Shown: piece after piece, positions 50,127 to 60,327 of the stretch
Layout of the letters: each line of letters opens with the position of its first letter
Numbering within the stretch: the first letter of the stretch is position 1
Assembly: GCA_028687475.1 (NCBI GenBank)
Contig: JAQUAB010000001.1
Span: forward strand, 479,716-543,715
DNA from: Candidatus Gracilibacteria bacterium
GTDB lineage: Bacteria; Patescibacteriota; Gracilibacteria; BD1-5; UBA2023
DNA: 64,000 nucleotides
Reading direction: 5' to 3'
Program-made: the position numbers and the translations under genes
Notes under the pieces: generated by a model
Database searches by the model: none
The model's input: the letters and a program-made list of their open reading frames with translations, nothing else
Told to the model about the DNA's origin: nothing

Positions 50127-51773
50127 ATGAATTCTCTCTTTTCTCAAAACATTACGCCGCTTGCGTCCCTTCTCCGCCCTGAGAAGCTCGACGACCTCGT
50201 CGGACAACAGCACCTCATCGGAGCCGGAAAACCGATTCGCAAGTTCATCGAAGCAGGCCGACTTCCGTCGATTCTTTTCTGGTGACCTCCAGGATGCGGC
50301 AAGACGAGTATTGCACGTGTGATTGCGAACTCACTGGATGCAGAATTTTTCCACCTCTCGGGCGTTCTCTCGAAAAAAGAAGATGTCGTGAAGATCATCG
50401 CCAAAGCGCAGAAAAACTTCTCCGAATGACGACAAACGATTCTCTTCCTCGACGAGATTCATCGCTGGACCAAATCTCAACAAGATGTCCTTCTTCCATG
50501 GGTGGAGAAAGGAATCGTGACGCTCATCGGCGCTACGACTGAGAATCCAAGCTTCACGGTCATCAATGCCCTTCTTTCTCGCTGTCGGACGTATGTCCTC
50601 GAACCGATTAAATCTGAAGAAGTGGTGGATTTCATCATGAAAAATCTGCCGACAATCTCGGAACGGTATCCGAATGTTAATTTTGGACTCCCCCTTGATA
50701 AAGGGGGTGGGGGGGATTTAGTTTCTGATGTTCCTTTCCGAGAATATAATCCGAACAACAAAGAAAAGGCTCGTAAACTAAGAGCTAACATGACGGAAGC
50801 AGAAAGGAAACTTTGGTTATTCTTGAAGCAACAACAAGAAACATGGAATCGTCAGAAACCAATCGAACATTTTATCGTTGATTTTTACTGTTCAGCATAC
50901 AATCTTGTTATCGAGGTAGATGGAACAACTCATTGTACAGAAGAAGAAAAGATGTATGATGCCCACAGAACTGAAATATTAGAAACTTTGGGACTTACAG
51001 TGGTACGATTTACAAACGAGGAAGTATATAAGAGTTATGAGGGAGTGTGCGAGAGAATTATGGAAATCATTGAGAAACGGAAACAAAATCCCCCTAACCC
51101 CCTTTCTCAAGGGGGAATGAAGCCCCAGAATCCTTTTGAACTCATCGCCCGCCTCTGAGGATGAGATCTCCGCAATACGATGAATCTTCTCGAAACCGCT
51201 TGCATCCTCCAGTGAGAATGAATGCTCACGCGAGAGATGATCCTCGAAGCAGGAAGCAAGTCGCTCATGTACGACCAAGATGGTGAAGAGCATCACAACC
51301 TCATCTCTGCGATGCACAAGTCCCTTCGTGATTCAGACGGCGATGCGGCAATATATTGGATAGGTCGCATGCTCGCGGGTGGTGAAGACCCGCGCTATAT
51401 CGCCCGTCGCATGATGAACTTCGCGAGTGAGGATATCTATGATGCACAGGCAATTATCCTCGCGAATTCTGTCTATGAAATCTGCGAAAAAATGGGAATG
51501 CCCGAATGTGAACTCCCTCTTCTGAATGTCGCCTACTATCTCGCCGATGCACCGAAGGACAATCGCATCTACATGGCTCAAAAAGCGATGCACAACGATA
51601 TCCGAGAATATGGAAACCTCGGTGTTCCACTCCATCTCCGCAATGCCCCGACAGAACTCATGAAGGAGATCGGATATGGAAAATGATATGAATACGCGCA
51701 CAATCTCGAGTCGAAGAAAAGCGGGCAGGAACACTTTCCAGAGGAACTAAAGGGGAGGAAATATAGAAAGTAG
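50127..51773 (+). CDS. rarA: RarA/MgsA AAA+ ATPase with an in-frame DUF559 nuclease insertion
   Basis: A 548-aa frame, ATG 50127 to TAG 51771-51773. Host parts: residues about 1-187 ([20 protein letters not shown], Walker [10 protein letters not shown] with first Gly = TGA 50283-50285, Walker [11 protein letters not shown], sensor GATTENPSF) and about 332-548 ([11 protein letters not shown] onward, tetramer domain [10 protein letters not shown]). Between them lie about 144 residues of a DUF559 (PD-(D/E)XK, Vsr-like) domain. Without the insert the protein would be about 404 aa, near the usual RarA size. RarA acts at stalled replication forks. Whether both activities work is unknown. Confidence 0.9.
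50687..51117 (+). mobile_element. DUF559 nuclease module with terminal inverted repeats, inside rarA
   Basis: Left end ctcccccttgataaaggggg then tggggggga; right end, read inverted, ttcccccttgagaaaggggg then ttaggggga: about 30-bp terminal inverted repeats with few mismatches. Between them is a complete DUF559 domain ([40 protein letters not shown] with the acidic catalytic residues, and VVRFTNEEV). The module is in frame and stop-free with the host gene, including the repeats themselves. Confidence 0.85.
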
Positions 51774-51776
51774 AAT

Positions 51777-52541
51777 CTAAATTAAGTATATCTTTCAATC
51801 CTCATTTTTGAACCTACCGGACTCAAAGAAAGTCTTTTCGTATCATAATGGCAAGTAGTCCGCCTTTCTCTCTTGGAATCTCCAAGCATTTATTGCTTCC
51901 GAGAGAGTTCCATTATAGTACTTATTCATCGGATGATTCGGATTCTGAAATACTTCATTTTTTATCTGATCTATATCAACAAAGGCACGGAGAATCCAAT
52001 CCATCTTAATTCTCGTGACATACACCTCCTTCTCTCCTTCATTTGGTGCACCGCCAATAGGTAGGAGTACTTCATCTTCTGGAATACACATTTCTGCGAC
52101 GAGCCCTCACTCATATAGATAACGTTCAATCCTGTTTGGTCATCATATTCATCAGACAGAAGTGGAAAGAAATGGTGCATAGCACTGCTGCAATCATCCT
52201 GTTTTCACCAAACACAGAGTTACATAATCTACTTTATGTTTTACCCATTCAACCAAATCGTTATAAGTTGCATCTGGTGTAATATCAATATCTCACTCGT
52301 AACCATGCCCTCGCACAAACCTAATAAATCATCCAAAACTTGTATCTTCTCAACTGTATTTGGGCACGTTATCAGATGGTAGAATAATTCCACTATCAAA
52401 AATCTTCTCAAAAATTTCCTGTCTCATAAATCTATAAAAAATCACCTTCCTTCCATTTTGATCTAGGAAATGTGATTGTTTCAGTATCTCATCTTTTCTT
52501 TCCAGAGAAAACCTATTATTGAGTTCGGATTGATGTAACAT
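51777..52541 (-). CDS. Hypothetical protein, 254 aa
   Basis: ATG 52541 to TAG 51777-51779, with at least eight TGA as Gly. An apparent end at 51843 is TGA and reads through 22 more codons. The sequence has VIFYRFMRQEIFEKIFDSGI, LVEWVKHKVDYVTLCLVKTG, then LYEGGLVAEMCIPEDEVLLP and VYVTRIKMDWILRAFVDIDQ; this could be an ADP-ribosyl-transferase-like or DUF fold, but I do not recognise it. It converges on rarA, with only 3 nt between the two stop codons. Confidence 0.65.
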
Positions 52542-52609
52542 TTTTACAAGGTAACTATTAAATAAGATTTGTCAAAAAAGTTCTTTCTATGAGTATGAGA
52601 GGAATAAAA

Positions 52610-52637
52610 TTTGCATTTTCCATTTTTCCCATATAAT
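52610..52637 (+). promoter_or_regulatory. nusA promoter
   Basis: TTTGCA/TTGCAT around 52610-52616, 15-16-bp spacer, TATAAT at 52632-52637, about 100 nt before the start codon. Confidence 0.65.
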
Positions 52638-52651
52638 GCCTCTATCGAATC

Positions 52652-52686
52652 AAAAAGGACCTGCTCAACGAGCGAGTCTTTTTTTG
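52652..52686 (+). terminator. Leader terminator/attenuator before nusA
   Basis: aaaaaggac, ctgctc / gagcgag, gtcttttttt hairpin lies 14 nt after the -10 element and 54 nt before the ATG, so it would stop most transcripts unless regulated. Confidence 0.7.
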
Positions 52687-52739
52687 ACTCAGTTCCTAAT
52701 CGTTCCTTCTAATCACCAGTTACTAACCAACTATAATCT

Positions 52740-53825
52740 ATGTTCGACCTTCAGAAGATCGAAGCCGCGATCAACCAAATATCGGCTGAAAAGAAGATTG
52801 CCAAAGAAAAACTCGTGGAAATCATCGAGCATGCAATCAAGACTGCATACAAAAAAGACTACGCATCGAAGGATGCGAATGTGAACGTTCACCTCGATAT
52901 CACAACAGGAAATGTCGAGATTTCTATCGAGAAAACTATTGTCGAAGAAGTAGAAGACGAAGACCTCGAAGTATCATACGAGGAAATCGGTGGTGCTGAT
53001 TCTGGATTCAGTATCGGTGACACCGTCGAGATCGATGTCTCTGATGAGATCGTCGGATCTGAGGGATTCGGTCGTATCGCATCTCAAGCTGCGAAGCAAG
53101 TCATCGTCCAGAAGATTCAGGAAACTGAGAAAGAAAAACTCTATCACCTCTTCAAGGACAAGGAAGATACTATTGTGAATCTCCGTGTCGAACTCGTGGA
53201 GAAAAACCGCGTTGTTTTCGACTACAATGGGAATCAGGTCGTTCTTCCAAAGTCAGAACAGAACTCAAAGGACAAATACACTCCAGGACAGCGTATGTAC
53301 CTCTACGTTCGCAAGGTTGAGATCGATCCAGTGAACGGACCTCGTGTTGTTCTCTCTCGCAAGGATAAGGAACTCGTCGTGAAGCTCTTCGAGATGAATA
53401 CTCCAGAACTCGAGGAAGGAACGGTTGAGATCGTATCTATCGCCCGTATGCCAGGTGTGAAGACGAAAATCATCGTCGCCTCTGATGAGGAAGATGTAGA
53501 TCCAGCTGGATGTCTCATCGGTCCGAAGGGAATGCGTGTTCGTGGAATCGTCGACGAACTCTTCGGAGAAAAAATCGACATCATCAACTATACAACTGAT
53601 CAGGTCGAGATGGTACGCCGCGCACTCATCCCAGGAACCGTCGAAGCCATCGATATCGACGATGAGAACACGATCATCCGCGCGACAGTGAAGGATGAAG
53701 AGAAGGCGAAAGTCCTCGGTCGTGGTGGTACAAATATCAATATCGCTGGCGACCTCCTCGGTTACCGCATCTCTCTCACGACTATCGGAGGAGAAGAGGT
53801 GAAGCCAACGGATGGGGAAGAATAA
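52740..53825 (+). CDS. nusA: Transcription termination/antitermination factor NusA
   Basis: A 361-aa protein: N-terminal domain (KIAKEKLVEIIEHAIKTAYK), S1 domain (VVLPKSEQNSKDKYTPGQRM), KH1 (DPAGCLIGPKGMRVRGIVDE) and KH2 (KVLGRGGTNINIAGDLLGY). It lacks the C-terminal acidic repeats of E. coli NusA. No TGA codon is needed. The rimP and infB partners are not adjacent. The gene stands between its leader hairpin and a strong terminator. Confidence 0.95.
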   Translation: MFDLQKIEAAINQISAEKKIAKEKLVEIIEHAIKTAYKKDYASKDANVNVHLDITTGNVEISIEKTIVEEVEDEDLEVSYEEIGGADSGFSIGDTVEIDVSDEIVGSEGFGRIASQAAKQVIVQKIQETEKEKLYHLFKDKEDTIVNLRVELVEKNRVVFDYNGNQVVLPKSEQNSKDKYTPGQRMYLYVRKVEIDPVNGPRVVLSRKDKELVVKLFEMNTPELEEGTVEIVSIARMPGVKTKIIVASDEEDVDPAGCLIGPKGMRVRGIVDELFGEKIDIINYTTDQVEMVRRALIPGTVEAIDIDDENTIIRATVKDEEKAKVLGRGGTNINIAGDLLGYRISLTTIGGEEVKPTDGEE

Positions 53826-53840
53826 AACATCTTATGAATC

Positions 53841-53873
53841 AAAAAATCCGATATCATTTGGTATCGGATTTTT
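53841..53873. terminator. Bidirectional terminator after nusA
   Basis: aaaaaatccgatatc, loop attt, ggtatcggattttt. It serves nusA and the convergent 912-aa gene. Confidence 0.9.
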
Positions 53874-53890
53874 AGGCTAGCGTAGAAACG

Positions 53891-56629
53891 TTATTCAGAT
53901 TCTTTCTCATCTGAAAAATCAATATCCAACCCTAAATATTGTAATTGCTTTCGGAATTCACTATCTATAAGGGATCTATATTTTTTGACGTCTCAAACCA
54001 CAGTATATTTTCCTCATTCTGCATCATAATGTGTCTTCGGGAGGCTATCATTCTTCTCTAATGCGAGAATAAAGAGCTCATCAATAATTTCTTTTCTCTG
54101 CTCTGTATTCTTGAGATAGAATTGTTCTCGCAGCTTTTCTGTGATTCTTCCAGAAGCATCAATCCATCCGTCTTTCTGGAGATTTTTCATGATATCTTCT
54201 GGTTTTTCTGGTCAAGAAAAATACGCATATGCACCCCCTGCGACAAACATTGCAGCAGCACCAATAGCCAACCTTCACTTATGTGGCATTTTTGATGCGA
54301 TACCCGTAAGGATTTTTGTTGTTGCAGGATTTGCGGCTGGTTTTGTAGCAAGAGTTCGAACATTGCGCACTCATCGTGATATCTGTCCGATACCACGCCC
54401 GATGTCATGCATGTAGGTAAGTTTTGCGGCTCCTTTTGCGAAGTTTCCATTCCTCATATCAATAAGTCAGCTTCAAACTCGCGTAACCTCATATAAGAAT
54501 ACTCCACCGACCACTCCAGTAAGAGCAATGTCAGAAAATTCTGGCATTTCTCCATCTGCTATCATTTGTCAGAAATTTACGGTCTTATCACGGATGATCC
54601 CCCAAGTTCCATATGCTGGAATAAGAGCTGTCTTACATACATCCATAAGGCTTTCTCCTGTTGTACCATTCTTTTTATCACGTGCATCCCATGCAACCGA
54701 ACCGAGACTCACAACAAGTGATGCAGCTGGAATAACTTCAGAGAGTGCTTTGATACCACCAGGTATTGTTGAGAGAAATGCTCGAAACTTGGATATATCA
54801 TCCATATTTTCCATATGAAGGATAACGGTATCTCCACTTCTTGCGAGCTTGAGTGACTCATAAGAAAGCTTGAGACGCTTGAGTTTCTCGCTCATGGTTC
54901 ATACATCTCCGATGAGTGACTGTTGCCACTTTTTTACGTTGTCTATATGTTCTAGATATCTGAGCGCTTCACCTGCCCGTCAACCACCATATTTCGCCAT
55001 TTCTCGTCTGAGAGCATCTGCAATACCTGCAGTACTCGAAGGTCACTTTACAAGATTTTTTATTGCCTCACGAAAAGCATTTTCATTATTGAGGCTTGCC
55101 TTGAGTGCCTGAGTATTGATATGCTTAAGTTCAGGATTACTCTCAACGAGACTGTCGAGAGCATCGATAATTCATTGATGATTGAGCTTTCCTTTCACTG
55201 TATGTTGTGTAACAGCCTCCATAACAAGTGAATTTGCACGGAGATCTCTGACTCCATCCAGCATATGAGCAAATGCCCCAAGTTTATCTGTATATCCTGA
55301 TCATCTTGCAAGGATTGATTCTATTTTTCAGAACTCTGAGGCAAGCGTGTCATATTCCTTGAGATATGAGAGTTTTGAGAGATGTTTGAGTCCATCCACC
55401 CCTGTAGTTGTATTGGTAAACATGATTCCTCCAGCAACGGCTCAACCAAGAACGGTGCCAATAGTACGAAACAATACACTATTGACTCCATAGAGCTGTA
55501 CGCGAGCCATATCGAGTGCGTGACTATCCCCACCTTGAGCCTTTTTCTCAAGCATGGAACCGAAGTTCTCAAGTGATATAGAAGTTACTGGCAAGCCAAG
55601 CCCATCAAATGTAAGCTTGATAAGATTTCCTGCCGGATTGAGAACAACCTGTTGAGTAATCGCCCAGAATGGAATAATCCCTGAAAGTGAGAGTTCCCAC
55701 ATAACGCGAGCAGGATATGTTCCAGCAACATCAAGCGTGGCATCGAATAGCTCACCAATATTTATCTCCCCCTTATCCAATCGTTCAGCAACTTTTACTA
55801 TGGATTCTGTATTAAGTGATTCATCAAAAATCGAATAGAGTTTTTTTATCTGCGCCTCAGAGAGCTTATTTCCTCAGAAATATGTCATCGAAATTTTCTC
55901 TGAAAAGCTTTTTGAAATCTTCTCTATAAACTCTTGTCTTCATTCTTTTGTTATGAGTTTCCCTCGAATATCTTTAGCAGTAGTGCTCAAAGATTCTGCG
56001 CCTTTCTGTATTTTATCCTGAACCTTTTCCTCCTTCTCATCAAACTTCATCCCAAAAAGCCCCCCAATACTCTTGAAGAGCTTATCAAGACCCAGCATCC
56101 TAAAGAGCGCGGAAAAAATATCTTTGATAGCATCAATAGCTTTTCCTACCATTTTTCCTCCTGCATCAACAGCCTTCGAAAGTGAATCAATTCCTTTGGT
56201 CGCATCAGCGATACTTCCAGCTGTTGCAATTGTGCCAACAGCCTTCAAAGCATCTTGTCCAACTGCAAGTCCCTCATCTTTGAGTTTCTCAGTAGCTACA
56301 CCAACTGCCTTACTTGTTTGTTCAAGAGCCTCAGAGGCAAGGATATCTTTTCATTTATCAGCAAGTTCCTTTGCCTTATCTGCGAGCTCTGCTTTTTGGA
56401 TTGCAGCAAGTCTTTCTTTTAATACTTTTGCTTGCTCGGCTGGATCAACTTTTCCAATGGTGCTCGCAATCTCATCAAGCTGCTCGTCGAAGATTTTGAT
56501 AACTTCTTTATCTGAAGGAATCTTCTCAACCGCAATACCGAGTTTTTGTGCTAGAGCTTCACGAGAAAGCTCAAGAACTTCTTTTGGTTTTGGAATAGAT
56601 GTATTTTGGAGTATTTCGGGAGAGGTCAT
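53891..56629 (-). CDS. Large unknown protein, 912 aa, with hydrophobic segments
   Basis: One frame from ATG 56629 (MTSPEILQNTSIPKPKEVLE) to TAA 53891-53893, joined across many TGA; a standard reading gives only scattered fragments. The N-terminal about 100 residues are charged and helical, followed by Ala/Gly-rich amphipathic parts near 130-200, a hydrophobic patch near 396 (TVLGGAVAGGIMF), near 623 (IPAASLVVSLGSVAW), near 706 (LTGVVGGVFLYEV) and near 783 (RLAIGAAAMFVAGGAYAYF), and a polar C-terminus. No domain recognised. It begins 4 nt after the 1072-aa gene, so the pair is one operon. Confidence 0.75.
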
Positions 56630-56633
56630 AAAC

Positions 56634-59600
56634 TTATTTTAATCGATCTTTTACTTCATCAACGGTAGCCTTCATGATTCATGTTCCTGCACCAACAAAA
56701 GATGAAGCTTCTTTTATGGTAATCGCAACCCAATTAAGCAATAAAATCTCTTGATACAGTTTTACTGTTTCGCTCGGATTGAAAACATACTTCCCGAAAG
56801 CATATCAAGTACCATCACCAATTGCCTTCAATAATCCATCAGAATTCTTCTTATATTCATCAGAGGTAATATAATCTATCGTTGATGCTGATATAACAAT
56901 TCCGAGCTTTCAGAGTCTATCTCATGACATCCACTTACCAGATTCTCAAGAAAGAAGAAGTGTTCGTATGTTATCTCCAGCATTCTGAATAAACTTCTGT
57001 GGATGATTTCTCCAAGGACTCGACATCTCTCTATAAATCTGAGAGAAAGTCTGATTCTGAACCCATGCAGCGGAATTCTGTATAGCTTGCATTATATGCA
57101 ATTCTCACTTCGTTAAATCTTTAATACCAGACCAAACATTATTTTCAGCAAATGGAAAAATCTGTCGGAATTTTCTGTTATCCCCCTGTAGAACGAGATC
57201 AATATTCTTCCACTTCCATTCATATTCTGGTTTCTTTTTTTTATCACCATGAGCATCATGCTCTTTTTCATGTTTCTCATGTTTTTGTTCCTTATGCTGA
57301 GGCTGTTCAGATGAAACTGATTGATTATTAGAAACACCTTCGGCCAAGCCCCTACGGCGTCCAGCATACCCCTCTTCCATGAGGATTCGTGTCTCCTCTT
57401 TGCTAAATCATGACTCACTTGCCTCTGGAGTTTGACTCTCTCTGGCAAGGATTCTTCATTTCTGCATCACTGTTTCGGCATTATGAGCCTTGAGAAGGGA
57501 ATCTTTTTCTTCCTGAGAAAACTCTCGACCAAGTCGCTCACTTGCTTTTTTTAGCCGAGCAGGGTCATCAAGTGATTGATTCTGGGCAATGAGTTCATCG
57601 CTTACGGTTTTAGTTCTTCATTCTTTGATTGGAGTCTCTGGAGAAGTGCTTTTTGGGGCTTCTTGGGTAACCTCCACTTCTCCCTTTGGAGTCTTCTTCG
57701 CAAGGATTCTTCCAACTCCCTTGAACATACTTGCCATGAGCATTGCTTGAGCCATTTGTTCAAGTGTCCAATTATCTCTGTGGTCAAATACAACTGAGCC
57801 GATAGTGGCACTGGTTCCAAATATGGCAGTACCCTCAATAGTAACTTGTCCAGTAAATGGGAGAATATTTTTTGCGAATCCCGCTCATTCCTTGAATTGA
57901 ATTCCCTGTCCGAGTTTTCCAGAAGTCACCAATTTCCCAATTCCACTCATAACTCCCATCATAGCGACGGATTGAACATATCCCTCTTTTGAGTGCATAG
58001 ATTTCCAATCTCCATTTTCCATGAATCCACGAGTTGATGCAGCACCGAACTCAAATCCAACACCAGACCCAAGGATTCGAGCAGAAGTCGTTGAAATCTG
58101 TTTTACTTTGCTTGCTGAGCTATATGCACGAGCAATCTCTGCTGCACGCAGACCATTCCGTGCAAACATAACAGAATTGATGGTCACCGTTGCTGTACCG
58201 GCTGTCACCACACCCGCAGCAATAGCAAGAGCTTCCATCGCAATCATTCAGCCAACTTCTTTTGATATATCCCATGACTTATCAGACATCTTCCATGTTC
58301 CAGCACCGAGAATATCTTGTAGGAGTTTGAGCTCTTCGGAATTTTGTGCTTTGTTGTAGAGGGTCTGATATACTATCTCTCGCTTTGCCATCATGAGGAT
58401 GGTGAGATTCTCATTCCATACTCTCGCATCATCCTCATCCAGCTTCTTTCATGGATGATTTGCTTGAAAGACCTGAATATATTGTTCCTTATTTTTTATC
58501 CAATTACTATTCGCATCTGATCTTGCTCGGTCAATTGCCTCACTGATTTTCTTGCGAGCTTCCGCTCAGAGTCCAGTAGCAGAAAGGTCTCCATTTCTTA
58601 AGAGCACTTCATCTGCAGGAAATCCAAACTCTTTCTGATTCTCTTGCATCAATCTCTGGGCAACCATATCAGATTGATCCAGACGATCACGGATAAATTG
58701 GAGTACTGCAAGATGACGCTTCTGACCATCTTGGATACGAAGTGCCTCATTGATGACATAGAGGTCACTATTTTTCAAAAAGTTATTATTACTAAATAAC
58801 GCTGGAGTAATAGCTGTTACATCAAGAATCTTTTCTCAAGACTGAATTTCAGAGGATGAAAAAAGTCGTGAAACTTCCTGAATTGCTTTTTCATGTTGCT
58901 CTTTCTTTCCAGGATTCTTTAGGAGATACGCATCAAGAAGAAGAGCAAAATCCTGAACGATACCAACAGACCTCTTAAGATTCTCTGGAGCCTCTTTTGA
59001 AATATTTAACTTTAATAGGAGTGACTCTGCATCGATTCTCTTAGGGGCTCACTTTGGTCCAGTGAGGTAGTATGGCCCATCTTTGAAGATGATTGATTGT
59101 TTTCTAGTAAAGATTGAATCGGTAGACTCTGCTACAGGAGAACTTTCTGAGGCTTTTGGTCTCTTTGATATCTCAGAGCCATCAGGAGAGAGCAAAGTTT
59201 GGTCAGGATAATCTGTGGTTTTTGATTTTGACTTCTTTTGAGGAACGTCTTTCTGTGATTTTACTGTTTCTGGCTTTTGTTTTGGATTTTCAAGAAAATC
59301 TGAAAGATATACCCAACCAGTACCATTATGAATCTTTCCTCATGCTGAGACCTTTGAGTATTCAACCAATTCTTTTCCATTTATAACTTTCTTTCGTCCA
59401 GTAAGCGTAACAACTGAATCTTTTGGTAAAATAATACCTTGTAAACTGAGGTCAATTTTTCCATCAGAGTCCAGACTACGAATCCCATCTTTCGCCAAAA
59501 ATTCCTTTCAACGAAGAGAGGAACCTTCAGAGATTTTCTGTTGATCAAGCTGATTACTCGTATCTTGCTGTACTTGCTGTACTTGTTTATAGTATCGCTC

Positions 59601-59852
59601 ATATACCTCAAACAATGGGTTGAGTCCACTATTTGGATAATCCTTTCGCTCTTTTGCAATCATCTTCTGGATTTCATCGTGATTCGGCTTTTGTTGTTTG
59701 AGCCACCAGATTGTTTGCTCACGAGTAGAAAAACGATTTGATCCATACTCAAAACCACTAAAAGAATCACCGAAAAGACTGATTTCTGATTCTTTTCCGT
59801 TTTGTGCTCGATAAGTATCAATCGCGAGCTCAAGATCGTATCTATTTGCCAT
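56634..59852 (-). CDS. Large unknown protein, 1072 aa, with SH3-like segment and membrane segments
   Basis: From ATG 59852 (MANRYDLELAIDTYRAQNGK) to TAA 56634-56636, with more than ten TGA as Gly. Residues about 117-190 resemble a bacterial SH3-like fold (LPKDSVVTLTGRKKVINGKE then GTGWVYLSDFL). After a Ser/Lys/Pro-rich linker comes a helical part (RIDAESLLLKLNISKEAPEN), a hydrophobic block near 535-565 (AMEALAIAAGVVTAGTATVT), and a His/Lys-rich linker (KEQKHEKHEKEHDAHGDKKK). No enzyme motif recognised. First gene of a two-gene operon; a cell-surface or secretion role is only a guess. Confidence 0.75.
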
Positions 59853-60116
59853 ACAATAACATTAAAAATATAATTACCCCTCCACCCTACCATATTTCCA
59901 TATATTTCGCAAATATTTGAGACGGTTTTCGAGGTTCATAGAATGAAATATATATATAATGGTCTAGAAATCAAATTATTCTCTCTATTTTGAGAAAGTC
60001 AATACTCTTACTACATGAACCAATTTCTGTATACAAATCTTTTGCGAGGATTTTTCTGTATTTTCCTTTTCCCATGCCCCTTCTCACAACTCTATTCTCA
60101 CAACTCTCAACTATTT

Positions 60117-60144
60117 TTGACATTCCCCATTTTTTTCATATTAT
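60117..60144 (+). promoter_or_regulatory. fusA promoter
   Basis: TTGACA at 60117-60122, 16-bp spacer, TATTAT at 60139-60144, matching the rplC-cluster promoter in both hexamers. The leader would be about 175 nt and contains a dispersed repeat. Confidence 0.7.
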
Positions 60145-60185
60145 TCCCGCGAAAATTGGAATTTTTCTCGAGACTTTTCAGAAAC

Positions 60186-60256
60186 ATATCTGGATTGCTT
60201 CACCCCAATGGTACTTCCAAGATTCACTCTGTGAATCAATGGGTGCATTCTTCGCA
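60186..60256. repeat. Dispersed palindromic repeat in the fusA leader
   Basis: ctggattgcttcaccccaat ... ttcgcaatgacggaaac, with an inner palindrome gattcactctgtgaatc. It shares end words with the repeats at 8450-8480 and 14340-14385. Confidence 0.6.
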
Positions 60257-60327
60257 ATGACGGAAACGGAATTGTAATTGGGTTCCTCAATTTTTAATTA
60301 TTCATTTTTAATTGTTAATTATTCTCT

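Larger units (their letters stand above)
59853..60327. other. 475-bp intergenic region upstream of fusA
   Basis: Contains the divergent start region of the 1072-aa gene, the fusA promoter (60117-60144) and a dispersed repeat (60186-60255). A 95-aa plus-strand frame (59990-60277) runs through promoter and repeat and is not considered a gene. Confidence 0.6.

Noticed and set aside
51971..52180. A frameshift in the 254-aa gene near 52090, since another frame reads plausibly (LSDEYDDQTGLNVIYMSEG)
   Set aside because: That frame meets a TAA just upstream, while the main frame is continuous from 52541 to 51777 with TGA as Gly.
59990..60277. A 95-aa plus-strand ORF upstream of fusA
   Set aside because: It overlaps the fusA promoter and a dispersed repeat, and its composition is not protein-like.
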